DNA of 21,708 nucleotides from contig DFBK01000008.1 of the NCBI GenBank assembly GCA_002366595.1, positions 27,974-49,681 on the forward strand, read 5' to 3'. The stretch's first letter is position 1. Every line of letters starts with the position of its first letter. The position numbers were made by a program, and so were the translations under genes. The notes below the pieces were generated by a model. The model was not told the origin of the DNA and searched no databases. It saw only the letters and a list, made by a program, of their open reading frames with translations. Of the stretch, positions 1 to 7,234 are shown in pieces. The DNA comes from Anaerolineales bacterium UBA3082. Lineage in GTDB: Bacteria; Chloroflexota; Anaerolineae; UBA7937.

Positions 1-1
1 G

Positions 2-385
2 CCCCTTGTTTACGCCGCGGTTGCCAATCGCAGGAAAAGGGCCCTTGAGGCCTTGGAGACAGTAGGGCTAGCCCATCGCGCTCGCCACCGGCCCAACGAG
101 CTCTCGGGCGGCGAACAGCAGCGGGTGGGCATCGCCCGCGCTCTGGTGAATGAGCCAGCCATCATCTTGGCCGATGAGCCCACAGGCAACATCGACAGCA
201 AATCGGGCGAGGAGATCCTAGCCATCTTCGAGGCACTACACCGGGAGCGGGGCATCACAGTCATAGTGGTCACCCATGACCCCCAGATAGGCGCCCGCGC
301 TGGCCGTATCGTACAACTCTTTGACGGGCGCATCGTGGGCCAGCCAGGGAGTGATGAAACCAAAACTAGAGGAGAAAAGCGATGA
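2..385 (+). CDS. ABC transporter ATP-binding protein, MacB/LolD type (5' truncated by window)
   Basis: C-terminal part of an ABC ATPase whose reading frame is open to the window edge, so the Walker A motif and true start lie outside. Visible are the ABC signature LSGGEQQRVGIARAL, the Walker B stretch IILADEPTGNID, and the H-loop VVTHD. DEPTGNID followed by SKSGEEI is the typical form of the MacB/LolD/FtsE lipoprotein-and-efflux subgroup. Its stop overlaps the next start by 4 bases (ATGA). It is followed by an adaptor and a MacB-like permease, so it most likely powers that tripartite-like export system at the cytoplasmic face. The substrate cannot be told from sequence. An internal ATG at 53 is not a credible start because the signature domain would be beheaded and the frame continues upstream with family-like residues. 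Confidence 0.93.
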   Translation, partial: PLVYAAVANRRKRALEALETVGLAHRARHRPNELSGGEQQRVGIARALVNEPAIILADEPTGNIDSKSGEEILAIFEALHRERGITVIVVTHDPQIGARAGRIVQLFDGRIVGQPGSDETKTRGEKR

Positions 386-840
386 ATAAGACTCTGGTCA
401 TCATAGGGGTATTGTTACTCGTCCTGGCCGTGGGGGCTGGCTCCTTCTGGGCCGGGATGAGGGTGGGGGAAAACCGGCTAATGCAGGATCCCGCCCGTTT
501 AATGGAGATGATGGCAGGCCAGGGTGGCCAGTTCCCAGGGATGGGCGGCCGAGGTGGCCAATTCCTAGAGATGGTGGGGACACCCCCATCAGGTGCAGAA
601 GCCCAGCGATTTGGTGGTGGCATCATGGGCACCATCGAAGCGATCGAGGGGGATACCCTCGTCGTCAGCAGCGAGGAGGGAGAGATCCGGGTGCAAACCA
701 CCGACACCACCCTCATCGAGAAGTCTATGACAGTGGGCGTCGAGGATCTGGAGGCAGGCGAGCAGGTGGTCGTTTCGGGCTCGCGGAACGATGATGGCAG
801 CATCACCGCTCGGTCCATCCGAATCTCCACGGCCCCATAA
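382..840 (+). CDS. Small membrane-anchored protein with DUF5666-like C-terminal domain
   Basis: A 152-residue protein. Residues about 4-28 form one hydrophobic N-terminal segment (a signal anchor, with no clear cleavage or lipobox cysteine). A Gly/Met/Gln-rich low-complexity stretch follows (about 38-75, with two copies of GGQF). The C-terminal region of about 70 residues (GTIEAIEGDTLVVSS onward) has the short beta-strand pattern of DUF5666-type OB-like domains. The gene starts inside the stop of the ABC ATPase (ATGA overlap) and lies 14 bases before the adaptor, so it belongs to the efflux operon. An accessory extracytoplasmic role in export is inferred from context only. The domain family is assigned from pattern memory, so confidence in function is low while confidence that the gene is real is high. 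Confidence 0.8.
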   Translation: MNKTLVIIGVLLLVLAVGAGSFWAGMRVGENRLMQDPARLMEMMAGQGGQFPGMGGRGGQFLEMVGTPPSGAEAQRFGGGIMGTIEAIEGDTLVVSSEEGEIRVQTTDTTLIEKSMTVGVEDLEAGEQVVVSGSRNDDGSITARSIRISTAP

Positions 841-854
841 GCCCTGAGGGAGGT

Positions 855-2318
855 ATGAAAATGCAACGGCTGAAGCGTTTGTTGAAGTGGCTAGCCCTGG
901 TTCTAGTGGTCGCGGTGGCGGGGATAGCCGGGTGGATGCTGTGGACCCGAAACCAAGCGCCCCAGACCACCAGCCTCACCCAAGTAGTGATGGTGGAGCG
1001 AGGGAATCTAACGGCCACCATCGCCCCCACCGGCGAGGTCTACGCCCCCCGCCAGGAGAAGTTGACCTTCGACGTCAACAAGATCGAACTGACCGAACTG
1101 AAAGTGGCCCCGGGCCAGCAGGTGAAGGCCGGGGACCTGTTGGCCCGCATCGATACCGAGACTTTGGAGCGGGCCGTGACCCAGGCTGAGGCCGACCTGA
1201 CCATCGCCCAAAGTCAATTGGAGGAGGTCCAAAACCCCTATACCGATCTAGACCTGGCTGGAGCCCAGCGGGCCGTGACCCAGGCCCAGGTGGCCCTGGA
1301 AAATGCCCAGAAGAATTTACGCCTCGTCCAAACCGATTCCGACAACGCCGAAAGGATCCGTGGCCTGGAGTACGAGGTTAACTGGTATGAGGCCAACTAC
1401 GGCGAGTCCCTGACAAAGTATGAAAACGGCCGCATCACTAAGGAGAGACTCGACCTAGACTGGAATGGCCTGGTGACCGCCAAGGAGCGGCTGGAGAGGG
1501 CCCTCCTTAACCGCGAGATAGACCTCGCCAACGCCCAAGACCAGGTGCCCCAGGCCGAGTACAACCTGCAAAAGGCTCAGGACACCCTGGCCGAGATGGT
1601 GGCTGGCCCCGACCCCAAAGATGTCGAGGTGGCCCAGGCCAAGGTTACCAGCGCCCAAGCCGATCTCGCGGATGCCCAGGCCGCCCTAGAAGCGGCCACC
1701 ATGGTCGCTCCCTTTGACGGAACGATCATCTCGACGGGCGCCGAGGTGGGAGACCTCGTCTATCCGACCACTATTGTGGTCACCCTGGCCGACCTCTCGA
1801 ACCTGGAGGTGCGGGCCTTTGTGGATGAGACCGATATCAGCCAGGTGGAGATCGGTCAGGAGGTGGAGATCACCTTCGACGCCTTCCCGGGGCTACAGTT
1901 CCAAGGACAGGTGCTGGAGGTGCCGCTGCAGGGGAATCTGGTGCAGAACATCCTCACCTATGAGGTGCCGATGAGCCTGGAGGGGCCCGAAGAGGCGCCC
2001 CTGAAGCCGGGGATGACCGCCAATCTTAAGATCATCGTGGGCCAGCGGGAGAATGTGCTACTGGTGCCGGCCCTGGCGGTGCAGCAGGGTGAGGAAGGGA
2101 ACGTGGTGATGGTGCAGGACTCTCCCCAGGGACCTGCCGTGGCGACGCGGATAGAGGTGGGGTTGAGCGACGGCCTATATGTGGAAGTCATACGAGGCTT
2201 GAATGAGGGCGATCAAGTGGTGATCGAGTACCAGCCGGCCGAGGAGACGGGCGGGTTCTTTATGATGAGGGGCGTCTCACCTGGTGGGGGAGGACCGGAG
2301 ACGGAGAGACGAGAATGA
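855..2318 (+). CDS. HlyD/MacA-family efflux periplasmic adaptor (membrane fusion protein)
   Basis: A 487-residue adaptor. A single N-terminal membrane segment spans about residues 10-30. A split lipoyl/barrel-sandwich hybrid domain follows (GEVYAPRQEKL ... KVAPGQQVKAGDLLARID), then a long Ala/Gln/Glu-rich coiled-coil hairpin (about residues 95-280). The second half of the lipoyl domain (MVAPFDGTIIS) and beta-barrel domains complete it, with a Gly-rich tail (PGGGGP). In MacAB-type systems this protein links the inner-membrane permease to the exit route and stimulates the ATPase. The GGGAGG ribosome site ends only one base before ATG 855; the in-frame ATG at 861 has better spacing and may be the real start. 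The stop overlaps the permease start by 4 bases. Confidence 0.93.
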   Translation: MKMQRLKRLLKWLALVLVVAVAGIAGWMLWTRNQAPQTTSLTQVVMVERGNLTATIAPTGEVYAPRQEKLTFDVNKIELTELKVAPGQQVKAGDLLARIDTETLERAVTQAEADLTIAQSQLEEVQNPYTDLDLAGAQRAVTQAQVALENAQKNLRLVQTDSDNAERIRGLEYEVNWYEANYGESLTKYENGRITKERLDLDWNGLVTAKERLERALLNREIDLANAQDQVPQAEYNLQKAQDTLAEMVAGPDPKDVEVAQAKVTSAQADLADAQAALEAATMVAPFDGTIISTGAEVGDLVYPTTIVVTLADLSNLEVRAFVDETDISQVEIGQEVEITFDAFPGLQFQGQVLEVPLQGNLVQNILTYEVPMSLEGPEEAPLKPGMTANLKIIVGQRENVLLVPALAVQQGEEGNVVMVQDSPQGPAVATRIEVGLSDGLYVEVIRGLNEGDQVVIEYQPAEETGGFFMMRGVSPGGGGPETERRE

Positions 2319-3544
2319 ACATCATCGAAATTGCACGAGTGGCTATGCGCTCTCTAGCGGCCAACAAGATGCGCTCAGGGCTCACCATGCTGGGCATAGT
2401 CATCGGCGTGGCCGCTGTCATCGCCCTGGTGGCCTTGGGCAGCGGCACCCAGGCACAAGTCACCGAGCAGTTCGAGAGTCTAGGCTCCAACCTGCTGACC
2501 ATCTCGTCAGGGGCCATCTCTTTCCGTGGTATGTCCCTGGGGGCAGCAAGCGCCCAGAGCCTAACCAACTATGATGTGAAGGCCATCGCTCAACTGGCCA
2601 CTTCCGTATCGGCCATCGCGCCCCAGTACTCTGTCAACGCCCAGGTGGTCTATGGCAATAAGAACACCCAGACCACCGTGCTGGGGGTCACCCCGGACTA
2701 CCTGACGGTGCGCAATTTCCAGGTTGAGAGCGGCCGCTTTATCGACAGCCTCGACCTTACGAATCAGGACAAGGTAGCCGTCTTGGGAGCCACAGTGGCC
2801 GAAGATCTCTTTGGCGAAACCCTCCTTGATCCTCTGGGTAAGACGATCAAGATCAACCGCCAGAACTATCAAATCGTGGGCCTCCTGGCCAGCAAGGGGC
2901 TCGGTGGCTTCCAAAACCTGGATGACCAAGTGTTCATCCCCTTGAGCACAGCCCAAATCAAGTTCGGGGGAGCGGGCACCACCTCCTTGCGCGCTATCGA
3001 CGTGCAGGTCGTCTCGACGGATAAGATGGAATGGGCCAAGGCGGAACTGACAGCCATCCTGCGAGCGAGTCACGGTCTGGCAGCGGGTCAGTCTGACGAT
3101 TTCACGGTGTTTGACCAGACCCAAATGGTGGAGACGGTAGGGGAAGTGGTGGGGATCTTCACCGTGCTCCTGGGCAGCATCGCCGCCATCTCCCTAGTGG
3201 TAGGGGGCATCGGCATCATGAATATCATGCTGGTGTCCGTGACGGAGCGGACGCGGGAGATCGGCATCCGCAAGGCGGTGGGGGCCAAGCGCAGGGACAT
3301 CCTGGCTCAGTTCCTCGCCGAGGCGGTGGTTCTCAGCCTCCTGGGTGGGGTTATCGGTATCCTGGCGGGCTACAGCGTTGCGCAGGTGATTACCCCCCTG
3401 CTAGGGGGCACCCGCGTCCTCCTTTCCTCGAGCAGTGTGATCATGGCTCTGAGCGTGTCGATCGGCATGGGCCTCTTCTTCGGCACCTACCCGGCCAGTC
3501 GGGCGGCCAGCCTCAACCCCATAGATGCCCTCCGTTACGAATAG
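2315..3544 (+). CDS. MacB-like ABC transporter permease (FtsX domain)
   Basis: A 409-residue permease with the full MacB layout. TM1 lies at about residues 17-40, after the conserved SLAANKMRSGLTMLGIVIG motif. A large extracytoplasmic MacB core domain (about 45-270) follows, then three C-terminal FtsX transmembrane helices. The cytoplasmic coupling stretch ERTREIGIRKAVGAKRRDIL lies between the helices, and the canonical end is YPASRAASLNPIDALRYE. Length and ends match the family, so the gene is intact. It is the last gene of a four-gene operon with ATGA coupling to the adaptor. Family knowledge suggests export of a peptide, antibiotic or lipid-like substrate, but nothing in the sequence identifies it. 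Confidence 0.94.
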   Translation: MNIIEIARVAMRSLAANKMRSGLTMLGIVIGVAAVIALVALGSGTQAQVTEQFESLGSNLLTISSGAISFRGMSLGAASAQSLTNYDVKAIAQLATSVSAIAPQYSVNAQVVYGNKNTQTTVLGVTPDYLTVRNFQVESGRFIDSLDLTNQDKVAVLGATVAEDLFGETLLDPLGKTIKINRQNYQIVGLLASKGLGGFQNLDDQVFIPLSTAQIKFGGAGTTSLRAIDVQVVSTDKMEWAKAELTAILRASHGLAAGQSDDFTVFDQTQMVETVGEVVGIFTVLLGSIAAISLVVGGIGIMNIMLVSVTERTREIGIRKAVGAKRRDILAQFLAEAVVLSLLGGVIGILAGYSVAQVITPLLGGTRVLLSSSSVIMALSVSIGMGLFFGTYPASRAASLNPIDALRYE

Positions 3545-3548
3545 CGAG

Positions 3549-3570
3549 GCGACATCGGCTTCCCGGTCGC
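3549..3570 (+). terminator. Possible weak hairpin after the efflux operon
   Basis: GCGAC-at-CGG-cttc-CCG-GTCGC forms a 5+3 base-pair hairpin with a two-base bulge, starting five bases after the permease stop. No T-run follows, so it is not a standard intrinsic terminator. It may stabilise the mRNA end or be chance. Confidence 0.25.
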
Positions 3571-3611
3571 GTTCGGAAAAGGAGAATGGGCATCAAATGT
3601 ACGATTTGGTA

Positions 3612-3671
3612 AAATGCAACGCGGATCAAGCTTTTCCAGGTTTTGCGCACACTCTTGCGCAAATGCAACGC
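3612..3671 (+). repeat. Repeat-rich leader upstream of the nuclease gene
   Basis: AAATGCAACGC occurs at 3612-3622 and again at 3661-3671. Between them TTGCGCA occurs twice (3643-3649 and 3655-3661), 12 bases apart; the second extends to the palindrome TTGCGCAA. A TAAAAT hexamer (3610-3615) could serve as a -10 element, but I see no good -35. The arrangement is operator-like and lies just upstream of the ribosome site of the nuclease-like gene. A role in its control is inference. Confidence 0.45.
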
Positions 3672-3699
3672 TATCTCAAATCGCCGCTGGAGGAAAGCT

Positions 3700-4476
3700 A
3701 TGGAGTTCAAAGACATCTTTCGTGAGGAACGCCACTTCTGTAACCATCTCTTTCGCCTTCTCTGCCACAAGAAAGAGGATGGGGGCAAAGATAGCGGTTT
3801 GGGCCTGTTTTTGTCTTTGATCGATTTGCCCATCAACCTCAACGTCAAAACGGTTTCTGCTGCCCAGTTGTACACCGAAGTTGCTGCCTTCCGCGACTTT
3901 TATCACTACCACGCCAACCCTCAAGAGTTTCTTGTGGCCTTGTATGATGTATTCTTGCCAATGATACGGGAGCAATACAACGGTAGAATCGCCAACCCGA
4001 CGCCGATCCGTGGTCTATTGCCACGGCTTCAAGGCATCCACCCGAAAGACTTCTCGAAGTACCTGGCGGACACGGAAGACGACAAGCTGTTCTATCGCGA
4101 GTTTTCAGCGTTGTTTAACGCAAAGCCAGATTTCCTGCTGATCTGCAACGGACTGATGGTCTGGCTGGAAGTGAAGTTTACGGTTCCCTTCGACCGTAAG
4201 CAACTGCGGCGTACCCAAAACATTGCCGACCTCTGCAGTTCAGACTTGTTTGCTCCCGTATTCGGCAACCAGCCCAATCGTGTTGTAAAACTGGGAACCA
4301 AGCACCATATCCACGCCCGGCGTGACGGTGATTTCATTGATTGGGCTGATGTGGCTCAAATTGCTGAGAAACTGCTTCCGTATGGTGCTAACAACTACAC
4401 CGCCCAAGCACTGAAAGTGCTTGTAGAAATGTCTGAAAAGAAGGCAGACACGGCGGCTTCACATAATACGGTGTAG
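3700..4476 (+). CDS. PD-(D/E)XK nuclease-like protein, otherwise unrecognised
   Basis: A 258-residue soluble protein that I do not recognise as a named family. The visible signature is PDFLLICNGLMVWLEVKF (about residues 143-160). It has the PD ... ExK arrangement of the PD-(D/E)XK nuclease fold (restriction-like, Holliday-junction and mobile-element nucleases), with a downstream Q (KQLRRTQN) that could belong to the core. The N-terminal half is helical with aromatic residues (FRDFYHYHANPQEF). The start at 3700 is chosen because GGAGG (3689-3693) precedes it by six bases; an upstream in-frame ATG at 3643 has no such site and adds a chance-looking basic stretch. Base use is visibly more AT-rich than in flanking genes. 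The stop lies inside an attC-like hairpin, which suggests a transferred cassette. A helicase or methylase partner is not adjacent. Confidence 0.75.
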   Translation: MEFKDIFREERHFCNHLFRLLCHKKEDGGKDSGLGLFLSLIDLPINLNVKTVSAAQLYTEVAAFRDFYHYHANPQEFLVALYDVFLPMIREQYNGRIANPTPIRGLLPRLQGIHPKDFSKYLADTEDDKLFYREFSALFNAKPDFLLICNGLMVWLEVKFTVPFDRKQLRRTQNIADLCSSDLFAPVFGNQPNRVVKLGTKHHIHARRDGDFIDWADVAQIAEKLLPYGANNYTAQALKVLVEMSEKKADTAASHNTV

Positions 4477-4516
4477 CCGCCTTTGACGGACTTCGGCTAC
4501 ACCGGAAACGTTAGGC
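4456..4516 (+). other. attC-like integron recombination site
   Basis: A 61-base imperfect palindrome at the 3' end of the nuclease-like gene. Its right end GTTAGGC (4510-4516) matches the attC core GTTRRRY. Its left end GCTTCAC (4456-4462) fits RYYYAAC with one mismatch and pairs with the right end at six of seven positions, counting one G-T. Inside lie short unpaired spacers on both sides (ATAATA and GAAAC), then a perfect 11-base stem (CGGTGTAGCCG at 4469-4479, CGGCTACACCG at 4494-4504) with a 14-base loop. Box, spacer, stem, loop order and total length are those of attC sites. The gene's stop codon lies inside the stem, as in many cassettes. The perfect inner stem, lacking an obvious extrahelical base, is slightly atypical. 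It could also be a plain hairpin. Confidence 0.45.
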
Positions 4517-4537
4517 CACATCGGTCGGAGATCAAAT

Positions 4538-4666
4538 ATGAGAAAACCTACCTTTCTTATCCTTCTAGCCCTTGCCGCTCTCTTTCTTCCCGGCTGTAGC
4601 CCGGCTCCCACGCCGACGCCTACCATCATACCCCTGTCTCCCGCCACCCCCCATTCATCCCCGTAG
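4538..4666 (+). CDS. Tiny lipoprotein ORF, possibly frameshifted
   Basis: A 42-residue ORF, MRKPTFLILLALAALF followed by lipobox LPGC, then a Pro/Thr-rich stretch (PTPTPT) of the kind that tethers lipoproteins away from the membrane. A GGAG ribosome site (4527-4530) lies seven bases before the ATG. The cysteine-lipid signal is convincing, but the mature part is almost nothing. A run of six C at about 4646-4652 lies just before the point where the frame ends. Reading in another frame from there gives PFIPVEPLPTPMAQSVSGLE and then a TGA near 4734, so the gene may be a slightly longer lipoprotein with a one-base indel. It is either a small real lipoprotein or a decayed remnant between the cassette-like element and obg. 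Confidence 0.5.
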   Translation: MRKPTFLILLALAALFLPGCSPAPTPTPTIIPLSPATPHSSP

Positions 4667-4782
4667 AGCCTCTTCCTACCCCGATGGCACAGAGCGTATC
4701 CGGCCTGGAGAGGGTCATCTCCTGGACGAGGTGAAATCAAAGTCCCCGACCATGGCGGTGCATTTCCAGCCTTCATATCTTC

Positions 4783-4809
4783 TTGACACACACCAGCCCT
4801 TCATATATC
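4783..4809 (+). promoter_or_regulatory. Candidate sigma-70-type promoter for obg
   Basis: A perfect -35 TTGACA (4783-4788) is followed after 15 bases by TATATC (4804-4809), a weak -10 with short spacing. It would give a very short leader before the TTG start of obg. Near-identical stretches CCAGCCTTCATAT (4766-4778) and CCAGCCCTTCATAT (4793-4806) flank the -35 and could be an operator. Confidence 0.4.
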
Positions 4810-4826
4810 CTTCCTCGGGGGTGAAG

Positions 4827-6077
4827 TTGTTCTTCGATGAGGCTAAGATCCACGTGCAAGCGGGAGCGGGCGGCAACGGCTGCGTCAGTTTCCGCCGAGA
4901 GAAATATGTCCCCCTGGGAGGGCCAAACGGGGGCAACGGCGGCCGAGGAGGTAACATCTATCTGGTGGTCGATCCCCATCAAAACACCCTCATCAACTTC
5001 CGGAAGCGTCGCCATTTCAAGGCCAGCCGGGGCGACCACGGGAAGGGAAAAGATCAGCAAGGAAAGGCTGGAAAGGACTTAGAGATCGGCGTCCCTCCCG
5101 GGACAGTGGTGCGCGACGCCGAGACAAAAGGACATCTGGCTGACCTGATCGAAGAAGAAGAGAAGGCTCTAGTGGCTCGTGGGGGGCGAGGGGGAAGGGG
5201 AAACGCCGCCTTCGCCAGCCCCACCAATCAGGCCCCCCGCCTCGCCGAACGGGGAGAACCAGGTGAGGAACGGTGGCTGCTTTTGGAGTTGAAACTGATC
5301 GCCGATGTGGGGATCATAGGCTGTCCCAACGCCGGGAAATCCACCCTCCTCTCCGTCTGCACCGCCGCCCGGCCCAAGATCGCCGACTACCCCTTCACCA
5401 CCCTAGCCCCCAACCTAGGGATCGTGGACCTTGACGACCGTTCCTTCGTCTTAGTCGATATACCGGGCCTCATAGAGGGAGCCCATCAAGGGAAGGGGTT
5501 AGGGCACGATTTTCTGCGTCATATCGAGCGGACAAGGGTCCTAATCCACCTCCTCGATGGGGCTTCAAAAGACCCCCTCAAGGATCACGGGGATATAAAT
5601 AGAGAACTGGCCCTCTTTAACCCCGCTTTGGCCCGAAAGCCACAATTGGCGGTTCTCAACAAACTGGATCTCCCCCAGGCTCAAAAGATCTGGGCTACCT
5701 TGCAGCGGGAGATGAAGCAGCGAGATGTAGAGATCCTGGCCCTATCCGCCCTCAAAGGCCAGGGGGTGAAGGAACTGCTCTATCGAGCAGCCCAACTCCT
5801 AGAAGAAGTCCCTCCTGAACCCCGGAGGGAGGAGGTGGCCATCTTTCGCCTCCCCGAAGAAGAGTTTAGAGTAGACCACGAGAACGATGGTTTCCGGGTG
5901 CGAGGTAAGAGGGTGGAGCGAGCGGTGGCTATGACCGATTGGCGGTACAGAGAGGCGATCGAGAAACTTCACCGGGAGTTGGAGGCTATGGGGGTGACCC
6001 AGGCCTTGGAGGAGGCGGGAGTCCAGCCCGGGGATACCGTCTACATAGGAGATATGGAACTCGAATGGTGGGAGTAA
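4827..6077 (+). CDS. obg: Obg/CgtA GTPase
   Basis: A 416-residue GTPase of ribosome assembly and stress control. Domains in order: the glycine-rich Obg fold (about 1-158, FFDEAKIHVQAGAGGNG, GGPNGGNGGRGGN); the G domain with G1 GCPNAGKST, G3 DIPGLIEGAHQGKGLG, G4 NKLD and G5 LSALKGQG; and the C-terminal OCT domain (about 348-416, FRVRGKRVERAVAMTDW). I choose TTG at 4827 because the family begins M-F-x-DEA and the GGGGGTGA ribosome site ends just before it; GTG 4821 is a less likely alternative. The open frame extends upstream to 4572, but that part is low-complexity and overlaps the lipoprotein ORF. The 3' end overlaps nadD by 13 bases, so the two are translationally coupled. Confidence 0.96.
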   Translation: MFFDEAKIHVQAGAGGNGCVSFRREKYVPLGGPNGGNGGRGGNIYLVVDPHQNTLINFRKRRHFKASRGDHGKGKDQQGKAGKDLEIGVPPGTVVRDAETKGHLADLIEEEEKALVARGGRGGRGNAAFASPTNQAPRLAERGEPGEERWLLLELKLIADVGIIGCPNAGKSTLLSVCTAARPKIADYPFTTLAPNLGIVDLDDRSFVLVDIPGLIEGAHQGKGLGHDFLRHIERTRVLIHLLDGASKDPLKDHGDINRELALFNPALARKPQLAVLNKLDLPQAQKIWATLQREMKQRDVEILALSALKGQGVKELLYRAAQLLEEVPPEPRREEVAIFRLPEEEFRVDHENDGFRVRGKRVERAVAMTDWRYREAIEKLHRELEAMGVTQALEEAGVQPGDTVYIGDMELEWWE

Positions 6078-6667
6078 GGAGGATCGGCGTCCTGGGCGGC
6101 ACCTTCGACCCTATCCATTATGGTCACCTAGCCGCAGCCGAGGAGGCGAGGGCCAAACTAAGCCTCCAAGAGGTGATCTTCGTGGTGGCCGGGATCCCGC
6201 CTCATAAGTTAGGTGAAGAGATAACCCCGGCGGAAGAGCGGTACGCCATGGTGGAGTTGGCTATTGCCTCCAACCCCCACTTCTCTCTCTCCCGCATCGA
6301 TATCGACCGGCCCGGCCCCTCATATACCGTGGACACCATCGCCCTCCTGCGACAAAAGCGGACGGAGGAGATATATTTTATCATGGGGATGGACTCCCTA
6401 ATGGAGATCGACACCTGGCGTGAGCCCCAGAGGTTGATCCAACTTTGCCGCTTGGTGGCGGTGGAGAGGCCTGGCTTCATACCCGACTTGGAGAGGTTAG
6501 AGGCGGCCGTGCCGGGGATCACCGCTCGCACAGAGATCATAGATATGCCAGAGGTGGAGATCTCCTCCACAGACCTCCAAAGGAGAGTCCGTCAAGGGTT
6601 GCCCATAAAGTATCAGGTGCCTCCCGAGGTAGAGGAGTATATCTACAAGCATCGACTCTACCTCTAG
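6065..6667 (+). CDS. nadD: Nicotinate-nucleotide adenylyltransferase
   Basis: A 200-residue enzyme that adenylates nicotinic acid mononucleotide to deamido-NAD in NAD synthesis (cytosol). The hallmark GGTFDPIHYGHL is near the N terminus (residues 11-22), with SYTVDT and the C-terminal ISSTDLQRRVRQG signature (ISSTxxR). VPPEVEEYI is the usual family ending. Length is typical. Start ATG 6065 lies inside the end of obg; GTG 6068 is possible. An in-frame open stretch upstream to 5939 is obg in another frame and is not family-like. The obg-nadD pair is a common bacterial arrangement. Confidence 0.95.
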   Translation: MVGVRRIGVLGGTFDPIHYGHLAAAEEARAKLSLQEVIFVVAGIPPHKLGEEITPAEERYAMVELAIASNPHFSLSRIDIDRPGPSYTVDTIALLRQKRTEEIYFIMGMDSLMEIDTWREPQRLIQLCRLVAVERPGFIPDLERLEAAVPGITARTEIIDMPEVEISSTDLQRRVRQGLPIKYQVPPEVEEYIYKHRLYL

Positions 6668-6733
6668 ACTCCCTGGAGGCTGGGATAACGCTTCCAGAAG
6701 AGAGGGCGTAACGTTGTGAAAAGGAAAAGCCCC

Positions 6734-7231
6734 ATGAAGATCTTGGAAACCCCCATCATAGCCACCATTCGGCGTAACCACGCTCTGGAGCACGCCACTG
6801 TTCATCTCTTGTCCCGCCGCGGCCCTTATAGGCAGGTCATGGGGAGGACTACCGCCGATGGCTTCTATATCTACGGGCCGGTAGAGACCAAAGATGTGGC
6901 CGCCGCGGCCAGCGAGGCCTTAGCCCGGCTTCGGGCTGGGGAGCATGAGTTGGCCATCCACCCTCGGTGTGGTACTAATCTGGCGGTGAGTGGCCTCCTG
7001 GCCGGCCTCTCCTCCTTCCTGGTCTGGGGCGGGAAGGGGCGCAGGCTCACCAAACTCCCTCGTCTCCTACTTGCCGCCACAGTCGCCGTCATAGTCGCCC
7101 AGCCCCTAGGTCTCCTGGTGCAAGAGCGCATCACCACCTCAACGGACTTGGAAGGAGTGACCATCAAAGGCGTCACCCGTCAAAAAGTGGGCGGAGTGGT
7201 GATCCACAAGGTAGAAATAAGTCCAGCCTAA
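6734..7231 (+). CDS. DUF6391-type small membrane protein
   Basis: A 165-residue protein with a conserved-looking N terminus, TIRRNHALEHATVHLL (NHxLEHATxH). A soluble middle with HPRCGTN follows, then two hydrophobic segments (about residues 82-100 and 112-132) and a short C-terminal soluble tail. I place it in DUF6391 from the N-terminal motif; no function is known to me. The His/Glu cluster could bind metal, but that is inference. ATG 6734 is preferred because AAGGA lies eight bases upstream and homologues begin near here; GTG 6716 is the alternative. It sits between nadD and holA, three bases before the latter, so it is co-transcribed with replication and NAD genes. Confidence 0.75.
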   Translation: MKILETPIIATIRRNHALEHATVHLLSRRGPYRQVMGRTTADGFYIYGPVETKDVAAAASEALARLRAGEHELAIHPRCGTNLAVSGLLAGLSSFLVWGGKGRRLTKLPRLLLAATVAVIVAQPLGLLVQERITTSTDLEGVTIKGVTRQKVGGVVIHKVEISPA

Positions 7232-7234
7232 TCT

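Noticed and set aside
2561..3124. Antisense ORF (187 codons) opposite the MacB permease
   Set aside because: The sense strand encodes the intact permease core; the antisense product shows no recognisable domain and arises from codon bias.
4572..4826. Upstream extension of the obg reading frame to an ATG at 4572
   Set aside because: The added 85 residues are Pro/Arg/Ser-rich, overlap the lipoprotein ORF and precede the conserved Obg start (x-F-F-DEA). A ribosome site lies right before TTG 4827.
6673..6697. Hairpin CTGGAGG...CTTCCAG between nadD and the DUF6391 gene as a terminator
   Set aside because: Only seven pairs with a G-T, an 11-base loop and no T-run; the operon appears to continue.
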